From contig JAQSCO010000014.1 in the NCBI GenBank assembly GCA_029945445.1, forward strand, positions 1 through 64,000: a stretch of DNA of 64,000 bases. Direction: 5' to 3'. Each line of letters starts with the position of its first letter. The stretch's first letter is position 1. Origin of the DNA: Lacunisphaera sp. Its GTDB lineage: Bacteria > Verrucomicrobiota > Verrucomicrobiia > Opitutales > Opitutaceae. This document shows positions 1 through 6,965 of this stretch, one piece after another. The notes under the pieces were generated by a model, which saw only the letters and a list, made by a program, of their open reading frames with translations, ran no database searches and was not told the DNA's origin. The position numbers were made by a program, and so were the translations under genes.

Positions 1-2
1 AG

Positions 3-869
3 TTCTCGTTTCCGGTCATCTTTGATCCGATCGGCCGCTTTGCCTCGCCGGGCAAGACCCCCGCCGAGATGACGGTCGAGGAGAAGAAGGACTTCACCGC
101 CCGCCAGCGCGAGCATTTCGGCAAGGTCATCGCGATGCAACTCACCGGCGGCATGATGCTGCCGATCCCGAACAACCTGGTGCTGGACGCCCAGGGCAAC
201 CTGCTCGGCGGCTATGTCGGCGCCGGTGCACAGTCCGCCCCGGCCCTCGGCAACCTGCTGTATCGCGCCGGCGTCAAGCTGGCGCCGGCGGACATGCCGA
301 AGAAGATCTACACGGCCGAGGAGACGAAGCCGAAGGCGCCGCCCGCGGTCGTGGAAATGCTCAAGGTCGGCGCGCCCGCCCCCGACTTTCCCGCCACGGA
401 CGCCGCCGGCAAGCCCGTCAAGGTCTCCGACTATCGCGGCAAGATTATCATCCTCGACTTCTGGGCCACCTGGTGCGGCCCGTGCCTCGCCTCGATGCCG
501 CACACGCAGGAAGTCGCCGAGCATTACCAGGACCAGGGCGTTGTCGTCCTCGCCTCCTGCACGAGCGACACCCGCGCGAAATTCGACGCCTGGGTGAAGG
601 CCAACCAGGCCAAGTTTCCCGCCATGATCTTCTCGCACGACCCGCTGGAAAAGTCGGATGACCGCGCCGCGCGCAAGCTCTACGGCGTCGGCGGCATCCC
701 GCAGCAGTTCATCATCGGCCGCGACGGCAGGATCGCCGCCCTCTGCATGGGCTATCTCAAGGGCGAGGTGCTTCTCGAGGCCGCGCTGGCGCAGGCCGGC
801 GTGAAGGTCGCCCCGGAAATCCTGGCGAAGGCCAAGCTCGACCAGGCCAATCGCGACGCGATGAAGTAA
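3..869 (+). CDS. Thioredoxin-like (TlpA/AhpC-TSA type) protein, 5' end outside window
   Basis: The reading frame is open from base 3, so the start lies upstream of the window; the first internal Met is at 69. The C-terminal part is a redoxin domain with a WCGPC active site (bases 471-485), preceded by a GAPAPDF entry strand and followed by a GGIPQQFII segment holding the usual cis-proline. The part before it (about 90 residues, ending LVLDAQGNLLGGYVG) looks like the end of a second thioredoxin-like fold, so the whole protein is probably a tandem. The likely role is an exported thiol-disulfide oxidoreductase, but the export signal would lie outside the window. The family is clear; partner and location are inferred. 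Confidence 0.85.
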   Translation, partial: FSFPVIFDPIGRFASPGKTPAEMTVEEKKDFTARQREHFGKVIAMQLTGGMMLPIPNNLVLDAQGNLLGGYVGAGAQSAPALGNLLYRAGVKLAPADMPKKIYTAEETKPKAPPAVVEMLKVGAPAPDFPATDAAGKPVKVSDYRGKIIILDFWATWCGPCLASMPHTQEVAEHYQDQGVVVLASCTSDTRAKFDAWVKANQAKFPAMIFSHDPLEKSDDRAARKLYGVGGIPQQFIIGRDGRIAALCMGYLKGEVLLEAALAQAGVKVAPEILAKAKLDQANRDAMK

Positions 870-898
870 GTCGCGGCGCACCGTTGTCCCGCCGCCCC

Positions 899-1168
899 AT
901 GGTCGCCGAAAAACATCCGCCGCTCGTGCCTGCCAGTTATTTGGCCGGTGCGACCTGCCTGCTGCCCGGTCGCGGCAACGAACTGCTGGGCCAGCTCACT
1001 CCGGCCGAGCGGTTGGTCGCGGCGCACGTGGCCCAGGGGCTTTCCAACAAGGAGATCTCCTCGGCGCTCAATCGCGCGGAGCCGACCATCAAGCACCAGA
1101 TCGCCAGCGCGTGCCGGAAGTTCGGCGTGCAGTCCCGCTGCCGGCTCATCGTCCTGCTGCTGACCTGA
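899..1168 (+). CDS. Small LuxR-type helix-turn-helix protein
   Basis: This is an 89-residue protein whose C-terminal half is a LuxR/GerE HTH: LTPAERLVAAHVAQGLSNKE, then a second helix with TIKHQIASACRKFGVQSR. There is no receiver or ligand-binding domain, so it is a stand-alone DNA-binding protein. It begins 29 bases after the thioredoxin gene. A TTG at 884 in the same frame would add five residues; ATG 899 was chosen although neither start has a clear Shine-Dalgarno sequence. A TA-core palindrome follows 12 bases after the stop. Its target is unknown. Confidence 0.7.
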   Translation: MVAEKHPPLVPASYLAGATCLLPGRGNELLGQLTPAERLVAAHVAQGLSNKEISSALNRAEPTIKHQIASACRKFGVQSRCRLIVLLLT

Positions 1169-1180
1169 CTCCGGGAATGA

Positions 1181-1197
1181 GTAACGTATTATGTTAC
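1181..1197. repeat. TA-core palindrome downstream of the HTH gene
   Basis: The 17-base near-palindrome GTAACGTATTATGTTAC has 5-base GTAAC/GTTAC arms around a TA-rich core. It lies in the gap after the HTH gene. On the minus strand it also supplies the TAA that ends the membrane-protein remnant at 1194-1390. It resembles the larger TA-core hairpins at 2185, 5987 and 7107. Confidence 0.6.
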
Positions 1198-1390
1198 CCC
1201 TTTCCCCGGTTCTGGCGCGCGAGGAGGTGGGTGAAGAGGAGTGACCAGAAGCAGAGCACGATGTTAAACAGCGGAATCTGCAGCGCGGGCGGCAGGGCTT
1301 AGACGCAGCACACCACCGGCACCCAGAGGGACCAGGAGGTCAGCAGCACCGGGAACACCCGGCGGAGGTGTTGGTCGCGGACATTAGCGA
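1194..1390 (-). pseudogene. Remnant of the C-terminus of a membrane protein
   Basis: The minus strand reads as two hydrophobic segments, VFPVLLTSWSLWVPVV and then ALPPALQIPLFNIVLCFW, joined in one frame except for a TAA at 1299-1301. The last codons before the next TAA (1194-1196) fall in the palindrome 1181-1197. The hydrophobic pattern, in-frame continuity across the single stop and lack of an upstream start suggest a decayed 3' end of a small multi-pass membrane protein. I do not recognise the family. A sequencing error at the TAA is possible, but there is no intact 5' part upstream because repeat 1438-1505 interrupts it. Confidence 0.45.
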
Positions 1391-1437
1391 CGGATGTGAG
1401 CGAACACAGGCGGGCGGAGCGAGGAAGACTTTTCGGA

Positions 1438-1505
1438 GAGGTGGTCGCCGATTTCCCCATGGGTGATAGAACGGCGTCCGTATGGAAACCGACATCCACC
1501 TTATC
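1438..1505 (-). repeat. Intergenic repeat GGTGG-CGTCGGTTTCC, copy 1 (inverted)
   Basis: Read on the minus strand this has the motif order AAGGTGG, GTCGGTTTCC, GGACGCC, then TCGGCGACCACC. The same order occurs at 2331-2393 and 13515-13574 on the plus strand. The copy sits directly before the HD gene and rules out the longer upstream start of that frame. It is a dispersed non-coding repeat of unknown role. Confidence 0.6.
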
Positions 1506-1542
1506 GGTTGTCACGTGCCAGCCGCGGGCCTTTGCTCGGGGG

Positions 1543-2187
1543 ATGCCCGCCGCCTTTGCCGATCTGGAACAACGCTGCGTGACCGCCCTCTCGGCGCAGG
1601 GGGGCGATGCGGCCCACGGGCTCGAGCATGTGCGGCGGGTGGTGCGAAATGCGAAGAAACTCGCGGCGGAGGAAGGCGCGCGGCTCGAGGTCGTGGTGCC
1701 GGCGGCATGGCTGCACGACTGCGTGAGCGTGCCGAAGGATTCACCGCAGCGCGCGGCGGCCTCGCGGCTCGCCGCGGAGCAGGCGGTGCGCTGGCTGAGT
1801 GGCTGGAATTACCCGGCGGGGCTGCTGCCCGCCATCGCGCACGCGGTCGAGGCGCACAGTTTCACGGCGGGGATCGCACCGCGCACCCTCGAGGCGAAGG
1901 TCGTGCAGGATGCCGACCGGCTGGAAGCGATCGGCGCGATCGGCCTCGCGCGCTGCCTGATGCTGGGCGCGACGCTGGGCAGGCCGCTGTATGCGGCGGC
2001 GGATCCGTTCTGCGAAAACCGCGCGCCCGACGACCGGGCGGCGGCGGTGGACCATTTCTATACGAAGCTGCTGCGGCTCGAGGGCACGATGCAGACCGCG
2101 GGCGGCCGCCGCGAGGCCCGGGCCCGGACGGAATTCCTGGAAAAATTCCTCGCGCAACTGAAACACGAGATCGACCCAGGCGCGTAG
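1543..2187 (+). CDS. HD-domain phosphohydrolase-like protein (YedJ-like)
   Basis: This 214-residue protein has the HD metal-site pattern: HGLEHVRRV (His29), WLHDC (His58-Asp59) and VQDADRLEAIGAIG (Asp about 122). HD proteins of this type are metal-dependent phosphohydrolases, often on nucleotides; the substrate here is not known. ATG 1543 was chosen because the longer frame from 1396 runs through dispersed repeat 1438-1505. The stop codon TAG (2185-2187) is the first three bases of a 20-bp-armed palindrome. A diverged copy of the last ~20 codons follows it at 2261-2325. The gene may have had its 3' end rebuilt by a recombination event. Confidence 0.8.
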   Translation: MPAAFADLEQRCVTALSAQGGDAAHGLEHVRRVVRNAKKLAAEEGARLEVVVPAAWLHDCVSVPKDSPQRAAASRLAAEQAVRWLSGWNYPAGLLPAIAHAVEAHSFTAGIAPRTLEAKVVQDADRLEAIGAIGLARCLMLGATLGRPLYAAADPFCENRAPDDRAAAVDHFYTKLLRLEGTMQTAGGRREARARTEFLEKFLAQLKHEIDPGA

Positions 2188-2252
2188 TATACTATTAGTT
2201 GACAATGGGCCAAGGCGGCTCCCCGCGCCCAATGTCAACTAATAGTATACTA
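2185..2252. repeat. Long TA-core palindrome at the 3' end of the HD gene
   Basis: The arms TAGTATACTATTAGTTGACA (2185-2204) and its exact complement (2233-2252) are perfect over 20 bases. Pairing continues inward over ATGGGC/GCCCAA with one mismatch. The loop is short and GC-rich. The left arm provides the HD gene's stop codon. There is no T-run, so a standard intrinsic terminator is unlikely, although a stem-loop RNA would form in either direction. Confidence 0.8.
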
Positions 2253-2260
2253 GGGTTTGG

Positions 2261-2325
2261 GGGGCGCGGGTGCGGATGGAGTTCCGGGAGAAATTCCTGG
2301 CGCAGCTGAAGCACGAGAACAGGGG
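2261..2325 (+). pseudogene. Diverged copy of the HD gene's 3' tail
   Basis: In frame this reads GARVRMEFREKFLAQLKHEN, matching the HD protein's C-terminus EARARTEFLEKFLAQLKHEI at most positions, with several synonymous and nonsynonymous changes. It has no start, and the frame runs on into repeat 2331-2393. It lies just beyond the palindrome 2185-2252. It could be the original 3' end left behind after a diverged homologue integrated, or the end of a lost paralogue. Confidence 0.65.
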
Positions 2326-2330
2326 GTGGC

Positions 2331-2393
2331 CAAGGTGGGCGTCGGTTTCCACACCGACGCCTGTCGCCGATGGGGACATCGGCGACCACCCAC
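2331..2393 (+). repeat. Intergenic repeat GGTGG-CGTCGGTTTCC, copy 2
   Basis: This copy has AAGGTGGGCGTCGGTTTCC, then ACACCGACGCC, then GGCGACCACC. The CGTCGG and CCGACG parts can pair as a stem. It matches copies at 1438-1505 (inverted) and 13515-13574. It ends four bases before the stop of the pilP-like gene on the other strand. Confidence 0.65.
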
Positions 2394-2396
2394 TAG

Positions 2397-2945
2397 TTAC
2401 TTCCGGATGCGGACGACCTGGCGTTCCTCGTTGAGGCCGAGGGTCAGCTCATCCGGCGTGATCTTCACCAACTGGAGGTAGGCCGTGTGACCTTTCACCT
2501 CGAGGGGGATGATGTCGCCCGTCTTGTACAGGGTCCCGTTAAGCGTGAGGTGGGAGACGCCCTTGAGGACACTCAGGCCGCTGACCTTGAGGGTGGAGAC
2601 GAATTTCGCGAGCGTGCCGGCGTCACTCTCGTCGGCTTCGGCGGGCACGGTGCTTTCCGGCAGGCCGCCCGGCAGGCCGGGGGCGCCGGGCCGCGAGGAA
2701 TCCGCGACCGGCAGATCCGGCGCGCGATAAAAGGGATTCGGCGGGCTGGGTGCCAGCGGCGCGGGGTTCATCCGCTTGTCGAGCAGGGTGGCAATGCGCG
2801 TCTTGGTGAGGGCGTAGCGTTCCGCGGCCCGCTTCAGGGCGAGAATCGTCGCGGGATCCGTCTTGTCCTGGGCGGCCGCGGGGGTCGCGGCCGCGAGCAG
2901 CAGGGCGGCGGTGAGGAGCAGGCTGATGGCGGGGGCGGTCTTCAT
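2397..2945 (-). CDS. PilP-like pilus assembly protein
   Basis: This 182-residue protein has a clear signal peptide (residues 1-25, ending PAAAQ), a proline-rich linker (about 60-100) and a small C-terminal beta domain. That domain (LTLNGTLYKTGDIIPLEV, then VKITPDELTL) resembles the PilP/GspC periplasmic fold. It is the last gene of a four-gene pilM-N-O-P order, and its ATG overlaps the pilO-like stop by four bases. In type IV pili PilP links the inner-membrane PilNO complex to the secretin. The name rests on gene order and fold pattern, since sequence identity to proteobacterial PilP is probably low. Confidence 0.6.
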   Translation of the reverse strand: MKTAPAISLLLTAALLLAAATPAAAQDKTDPATILALKRAAERYALTKTRIATLLDKRMNPAPLAPSPPNPFYRAPDLPVADSSRPGAPGLPGGLPESTVPAEADESDAGTLAKFVSTLKVSGLSVLKGVSHLTLNGTLYKTGDIIPLEVKGHTAYLQLVKITPDELTLGLNEERQVVRIRK

Positions 2946-3499
2946 GGGCGGGCGAGCACGTCGACGGTGAGTTCCATGGTGACGGTGTCCTCGGCGCCGC
3001 CTTCACCCTGGCTGAGGGTGTAGGTGCGGATCCGCAGCAGGCGGGGGCCGGTCTCCAGTTCGTGCAGCAGGCGCATGATCTGGCGATAGGAGCCGTTGGC
3101 CCGGAGGGAAAAAGGCACGGGCTTGAACTTGCTGCCGTCCGGCTGGGGCTGGGAGCTCAGCTGGTTCAACTGGGTGAAACGCGTGCGCGCGGCCGCCTCG
3201 ATCGAGTAGAAGTAGCCGAGGTTCTCCGCGAGGTCTGCCTCGTTGATGAGGTTCCGGTCGATGAAATCCAAGGCCGCGGTGACGGTGGCCATCTCGGCGG
3301 TGATCCGGGTCTGGCCAGTCAGGGACTGCAGGATGTCCTCGCCGCTGCGCCGGACTTCCTCATGGCTGGTGGTGAGTTCGTGCTGCCGGTGCCAGAGAAA
3401 ATACGAGGCCGTGCCAAAGACCAGGAGGACGGCGACGCTGGCCACGATGACGGGGTTGCGCCGGGTGAAATCGAAGAATTCCTGGAAGCGGGCGTTCAT
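2942..3499 (-). CDS. PilO-like inner-membrane pilus alignment protein
   Basis: The 185-residue protein has a short cytoplasmic N-terminus, one membrane helix (VIVASVAVLLVFGTASYFL, about 17-35), a helical coiled-coil-like region (40-110) and a C-terminal ferredoxin-like part with the GSYRQIMRLLHELE helix typical of PilO. It overlaps the pilN-like gene by four bases (ATGA) upstream and the pilP-like gene by four bases downstream, indicating translational coupling. The predicted role is a periplasmic-facing partner of PilN in the alignment complex. Type II secretion GspM is the other possibility. Confidence 0.65.
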   Translation of the reverse strand: MNARFQEFFDFTRRNPVIVASVAVLLVFGTASYFLWHRQHELTTSHEEVRRSGEDILQSLTGQTRITAEMATVTAALDFIDRNLINEADLAENLGYFYSIEAAARTRFTQLNQLSSQPQPDGSKFKPVPFSLRANGSYRQIMRLLHELETGPRLLRIRTYTLSQGEGGAEDTVTMELTVDVLARP

Positions 3500-4101
3500 G
3501 GCGCGGGGGCGGCCTTCAGCTTGCAGGCGATCTCAAAGGTGAGGACGTCGCCGCTTTCCCCGCGGTCGAGGGAGACCAGCGCAATGGTCGAGAATAGCGG
3601 CCCGATCGCCGGGTCCTTGCGCAGATCCTCGACGTAGCGGCGGAGGGTCTGGGCCGCCGGCCCGGAGGATTCATGCATCGTGCCGCGCAGGACGACGCCG
3701 CCCGCGAAGCCGTTGATGCTGGCGATGGTCATGCGGGGCACACGGGTGCGGCCTAGGCTGAGGACGAAGTCGGAGAGCGAGTAGGGCTCGCTCATCAGGT
3801 TGTAGGCCTCGTCGAGCCGCGCGACCTTGGCCTCGAGCTGCTTGGTGGCGAGCTTGAGTTCCGCGAACTGCCGCCGGTGGCCGGCGATCTGATCCTGCCA
3901 GTAGTTGATCTCGGAGCTGAGCGAGCCGCCGACGTAGAGCTGCCAGAAGGTGAAGATGAGCACGCCGGTCGCCAGGGAGGCGGCGACGAGGTTGATCAGG
4001 AAGCGGCCGCGGATGAGGTCGTCGCTCGGCAGCTGGGCGGAGAGGCGGCAGTCGATATGCCAGGGGCCGACGAAGGGATTTTTTTCAGCCTTGGAGGTCA
4101 T
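3496..4101 (-). CDS. PilN-like inner-membrane pilus alignment protein
   Basis: The 201-residue protein has a cytoplasmic N-terminal tail containing NPFVGPWHIDCRLSA, one membrane helix (LINLVAASLATGVLIFTFWQ, about 36-56), a coiled coil (60-105) and a C-terminal domain ending in DVLTFEIACKL. PilN normally binds PilM through an N-terminal peptide and pairs with PilO. The start overlaps the end of the pilM-like gene by 17 bases. Assignment rests on architecture and order within the M-N-O-P block. Confidence 0.65.
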   Translation of the reverse strand: MTSKAEKNPFVGPWHIDCRLSAQLPSDDLIRGRFLINLVAASLATGVLIFTFWQLYVGGSLSSEINYWQDQIAGHRRQFAELKLATKQLEAKVARLDEAYNLMSEPYSLSDFVLSLGRTRVPRMTIASINGFAGGVVLRGTMHESSGPAAQTLRRYVEDLRKDPAIGPLFSTIALVSLDRGESGDVLTFEIACKLKAAPAP

Positions 4102-5161
4102 CGGGTTTGATGGCGCCGGCGCCGGCGATCAGGCTGAGGGCGCCCAGCCAGTGGGCGCCAAAGGCCGGGACGCCCTCGGCGGGCTGGATGTTCACCGTGG
4201 GCAGCCACGCGGTGCAATCCATGGCGAAGGGCGTGCGGCCGACGACCTGGGCGAGGGGCTCGGTGATCCAGGAGAGGGCCGGCGGCAGGTAGGCGCAGAA
4301 GATTTCGCCGACGGGCTGGCCGGTGGTCATCTCGTAGGAGTCGACGAGGGGCTTGAGGTCGCGGCCGATGGCGCGGACGAACTTGGTGGCGCGGAGCAGC
4401 AGTTCCTCGTCGGCGAGCTGGAGGCGGTCGCGGATCTCGGCGGCCTCGTTGAGGCCGAATTCCTTGCGGGCGGCCTGGACGATGGAGGCGAAGCCGTGGC
4501 GCACGGGCGCGGGCGTGTGCACGCCCTCCTTGCCGAGGATGTAGGCGGTGGTGTGCTCGTGCTCGATCACGACGACGACGATGGCGCGCTTGTCGTCGCG
4601 CCGCGCCTTGAAGTCGGCGATGCTGCCGAGCAGCGGGAGGATGCCCTGCTCGAGGCGGTAGGGCAGGAGGCGGTGGTCGAGGAGGCGCTGCTGGATGCGG
4701 TGGACGTTGCTGTGCGACACGCCGCAGATGAGCGCGGGCCGCTGCGCGCCCTCGGCGCCGACGAGGGTGCCGTCCTGCGGACTGAGGGTGGCGAGCTTCC
4801 AGTTCTCGGGATTCTCGATCTTATACTGCTCGCGCACGAGGCCCTCGAGGTAGGCGGGCTCGCCGAGCTTGCGGGCCTGGATGCTCTCGCGCTGCACGAG
4901 GCCCTCGGGCGGGACAAAGCCGCAGATGACGGGGACCCAGGTGTTCTGCTTCTCGAAGTTGGTGTCGAGCCACCGGCGCAGGCCGGCGTCGTCCTCCGCA
5001 TCAAACGCCGCGGCGCAGTCGAGGGTGATGGGCGACTCCTCCAGGCGCGTGATGCCGGCGGCGAGGATCTGATAGGGGTTGATCTCTATCAGGAGGCCGC
5101 GCCGGGAATGGCGGTTGAAGGGGTTGGCAAGGCTCAAAGGTGGGGATGGGCTGGCGGACAA
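4085..5161 (-). CDS. PilM-like actin-fold ATPase
   Basis: The 358-residue cytoplasmic protein opens with RGLLIEINPYQILAAGI, matching the phosphate-1 beta hairpin of the PilM/FtsA actin fold, and has later segments such as AIVVVVIEHEHTTAYIL consistent with the second half of that fold. No membrane segment is visible. The only usable start in frame is TTG 5161, unusual but with no ATG or GTG alternative ahead of the domain. It heads the pilMNOP-like block. Upstream lies a repeat-rich island with two toxin-antitoxin modules that separates it from the prepilin genes. Confidence 0.65.
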   Translation of the reverse strand: MSASPSPPLSLANPFNRHSRRGLLIEINPYQILAAGITRLEESPITLDCAAAFDAEDDAGLRRWLDTNFEKQNTWVPVICGFVPPEGLVQRESIQARKLGEPAYLEGLVREQYKIENPENWKLATLSPQDGTLVGAEGAQRPALICGVSHSNVHRIQQRLLDHRLLPYRLEQGILPLLGSIADFKARRDDKRAIVVVVIEHEHTTAYILGKEGVHTPAPVRHGFASIVQAARKEFGLNEAAEIRDRLQLADEELLLRATKFVRAIGRDLKPLVDSYEMTTGQPVGEIFCAYLPPALSWITEPLAQVVGRTPFAMDCTAWLPTVNIQPAEGVPAFGAHWLGALSLIAGAGAIKPDDLQG

Positions 5162-5408
5162 CTATTCAGGCCGGGGGGCCGGCGTCAAGGTGTCCGCCGC
5201 GGGATCAAGGCGCCGGATTTTTAACCGCTAATTGGCGCTAAGGGACGCTAATCCGCACCGAGGTCGGGAGTGGCATCGGCCTTCGCAAGGCCTACGGCTG
5301 ACGGGTCGGCTTACAGTCGATGAGGCCGGTTGATTTTACGGCTGCCCTTCGGCTTGCTCAGGGCCGTGAGCCCGTCGAACCGGGAAGCTGCAGCCACCTG
5401 AGGCGGCC
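5162..5408. repeat. Repeat-rich gap upstream of the pilM-like gene
   Basis: Bases 5176-5215 contain GGGCCGGCGTCAAGG then GTCCGCCGCGGG, a segment that recurs at about 6025-6060, 6928-6962, 7361-7395 and 7792-7826. Bases 5270-5340 contain GTGGCATCGGC, CGATGAGGC and GGTTGAT in the same order as the hairpin cluster at 14793-14856. No gene is evident. The gap must contain the pilM promoter unless the block is transcribed from further upstream. Confidence 0.5.
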
Positions 5409-5684
5409 CTAGCCGAGGTATTCGTGGAGGTGGGCGCCGAGGTATTCGTAGACGATGGAACGGGGGGCGGCGAGAAAGCACTCGATTTGCCCGGCCCGGT
5501 GGCGATAAATGACCCGTTGATTTCCCACGCGAAGCCGGTGAAAGCCGGCGAGTTCATCGCTGAGCGGCTTGGTGTCGCCCGCAGGCAGGGCGAGAATGGC
5601 CGCCTTCATGGCCCGCCTGATCTCGGGGGTGAGGTTACGCTGATAGTCGCGCACCTGCTCGGCCACGTGGACTTTAATCGGCAA
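5409..5684 (-). CDS. RelE/ParE-family toxin
   Basis: This 91-residue protein has the RelE/ParE fold: an N-terminal helix pair (VRDYQRNLTPEIRRAMKAAI) followed by strands with GFHRLRVGNQRVIYRHR, whose arginines and tyrosine are typical of RelE toxins. It overlaps the preceding antitoxin gene by 11 bases. RelE members cut ribosome-bound mRNA and ParE members inhibit gyrase; the sequence does not decide which. The C-terminal GAHLHEYLG is slightly longer than usual. Confidence 0.8.
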   Translation of the reverse strand: MPIKVHVAEQVRDYQRNLTPEIRRAMKAAILALPAGDTKPLSDELAGFHRLRVGNQRVIYRHRAGQIECFLAAPRSIVYEYLGAHLHEYLG

Positions 5685-5922
5685 GCGTGGAAGCAGGGTA
5701 GAACTTGAGCTTGCCGGCGCGGAGCTTCTTGAGCTGGGCCATGAACTTCGGGTCGGCGAGCAGTTCCATCGTCTCGATCATGCCCCCGAGGCGCTCGGCG
5801 GAGATGACGTGGACCACCGGGCGCTCGTGTCGGGTGATGGTGACAAGCGCGCCGGACTCGGCGGCGCGGACGGCGGCGGCGGTCTCGCGCTGCAGCTCCT
5901 TGATACTGTATGTATCTTTCAT
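5674..5922 (-). CDS. Phd/YefM-family antitoxin
   Basis: The 82-residue antitoxin starts with MKDTYSIKELQRETAAAVR and VTITRHERPVVHVIS, the Phd/YefM DNA-binding domain, followed by a toxin-binding tail. ATG 5922 was chosen because the Phd domain starts there; the frame is open further upstream but encodes repeat sequence. It precedes and overlaps the RelE-like toxin, the normal order. Phd antitoxins repress their own operon. A 21-bp palindrome lies 65 bases upstream (5987-6007), at nearly the same spacing as before the second antitoxin. Confidence 0.8.
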   Translation of the reverse strand: MKDTYSIKELQRETAAAVRAAESGALVTITRHERPVVHVISAERLGGMIETMELLADPKFMAQLKKLRAGKLKFYPASTLAD

Positions 5923-5986
5923 GCCGAAAAGACGTATTCTTTCCGGAGCGGGAGTCAATCTCGTTGCCGCGGGGGTCGGGTCGCCA

Positions 5987-6007
5987 AAGTAACCTAATAG
6001 GTTACTT
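5987..6007. repeat. 21-bp TA-core palindrome (family A), copy 1
   Basis: AAGTAACCTAATAGGTTACTT is palindromic except at the centre (CTAATAG). It is set inside a longer imperfect stem: GTTGCC about 25 bases to the left and GAGCAAC to the right can also pair. Further copies are at 6887, 7232, 7317, 7663 and 7748. It lies upstream of the Phd-like antitoxin gene. Confidence 0.8.
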
Positions 6008-6063
6008 GTGACTTGGCCGAGCAACGCGGGACCGGAGGAGGGTGTCAAGGCGCCCGCCGCGGC

Positions 6064-6148
6064 CTACAGCAGGACGGCACGCTCATTCGTGTCGGTGAGC
6101 TTACGCGACCCGGCAACGAGGCGAATCTGGCCCAGCCCACTCGGGCGG
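6064..6148 (-). pseudogene. Possible decayed tail copy of the pilX-like gene
   Basis: On the minus strand one frame reads up to SRKLTDTNERAVLL and stop (TAG at 6064-6066). This is similar to the pilX-like C-terminus EWRELTDATEKITLP. The downstream flank (GTCAAGG, CCGCCGCGG) also matches the flank of the clearer tail copies at 6966 and 7397. The match is short and could be chance. It abuts the stop codon of the PIN gene. Confidence 0.3.
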
Positions 6149-6150
6149 TG

Positions 6151-6573
6151 CTAAAGGGCGCCTTGGGTGCGTTGCTCCAGCAGGAACCCGCCCGGTGTTG
6201 CGAGCTTCATTCCATAAATCTCCCGGCCGAGTTTCCCTTGGAAATCCGTTCCATCCAAGGTTAGCAGCCACCCCGCCCTGACCGCCAGCGCGGTAATGAT
6301 GATCGGGCGATCCTTGGCCTTGGAATAGACGAGCGGTTTATCGAGGATCACACTGGTTCGAACCAGACGAACACGCGGGGCGATTACCTTGACCCAGGCC
6401 GTCGCCGCGCCCCGTCCGAGCTTGGGCAGGTTTCGACGAGTTTCCTCCGCACAGTAGTCGGAGCTGACCAGTTGCCAGCCTTGTGCCGCGGCCCTGGTCA
6501 CGAGGAAACGCGAAGCCCCCTTCGCGGATCCCGCCGCAGCCAGCAGGACGCTGGAATCGAGAAAGAGCCTCAC
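6151..6573 (-). CDS. PIN-domain ribonuclease toxin (VapC-like)
   Basis: The 140-residue protein opens with MRLFLDSSVLLAAAGS, holding the first conserved PIN aspartate (Asp6). Later it has CAEETRRNL, SKAKDRPII and LLTLDGTDF with the remaining acidic metal ligands. The start is GTG at 6573, overlapping the antitoxin's TGA (GTGA). PIN toxins are Mg-dependent RNases, often cutting tRNA or rRNA. The pairing with an AbrB-type partner fits a VapBC-like module. Confidence 0.75.
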   Translation of the reverse strand: MRLFLDSSVLLAAAGSAKGASRFLVTRAAAQGWQLVSSDYCAEETRRNLPKLGRGAATAWVKVIAPRVRLVRTSVILDKPLVYSKAKDRPIIITALAVRAGWLLTLDGTDFQGKLGREIYGMKLATPGGFLLEQRTQGAL

Positions 6574-6821
6574 TGACCGGATTTCTTCGCCGCGGCCCGG
6601 AAGGCCTTCATCGCCGCCTCGTCGCGGGCAATCCAGGCTTTGAGGTGCGCCTTGGGCAGGTCGCGCACCGCCAGCGCCGCGGCCGGCTGGAGAAACAGGC
6701 CGCCATCGCGCTCCTCCACGAGGAGTAAAGGATGGAGCTGCTGGTCGAGGCCCAGCTTGCGGCGCATGGCGGGCGGCAGGGTCAGGCTGCCGCGCTTGCT
6801 CAGGGGAAGGGTTGTCGTCAT
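6570..6821 (-). CDS. AbrB/SpoVT-type antitoxin
   Basis: The 83-residue protein starts MTTTLPLSKRGSLTLPPAMR, the swapped-hairpin AbrB DNA-binding fold, then RKLGLDQQLHPLLLVEERDG. The tail from about residue 48 should bind the PIN toxin, with which it overlaps by four bases. ATG 6821 was preferred because the domain starts there. A perfect 15-bp palindrome, GCAATGCGGCATTGC, lies 12 bases upstream and is a good autoregulatory operator candidate. Confidence 0.75.
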   Translation of the reverse strand: MTTTLPLSKRGSLTLPPAMRRKLGLDQQLHPLLLVEERDGGLFLQPAAALAVRDLPKAHLKAWIARDEAAMKAFRAAAKKSGQ

Positions 6822-6832
6822 GCAGTAATGCT

Positions 6833-6847
6833 GCAATGCGGCATTGC
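6833..6847. promoter_or_regulatory. Candidate operator of the AbrB/PIN module
   Basis: GCAATGC-G-GCATTGC is a perfect 7+1+7 palindrome 12 bases before the antitoxin ATG. Position and symmetry fit binding by the AbrB-type dimer; this is inference from position only. Confidence 0.5.
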
Positions 6848-6886
6848 CGGAGCAAGAGGAAAACCGGCCGGGCGGGCGGCGGCCCA

Positions 6887-6907
6887 AAGTAACCTATTAG
6901 GTTACTT
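6887..6907. repeat. 21-bp TA-core palindrome (family A), copy 2
   Basis: AAGTAACCTATTAGGTTACTT is the same palindrome as at 5987 with the centre in the opposite orientation (CTATTAG). It lies 66 bases upstream of the AbrB-type antitoxin start. Confidence 0.8.
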
Positions 6908-6965
6908 GTGACTTGGCCGAGCAACACGGGGCCGGCAGCAAGGGGTCGCGGCGGCAGATGCCGGA

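Noticed and set aside
1396-1542. N-terminal extension of the HD protein
   Set aside because: It is encoded by a dispersed intergenic repeat copy, and the HD domain is complete from ATG 1543.
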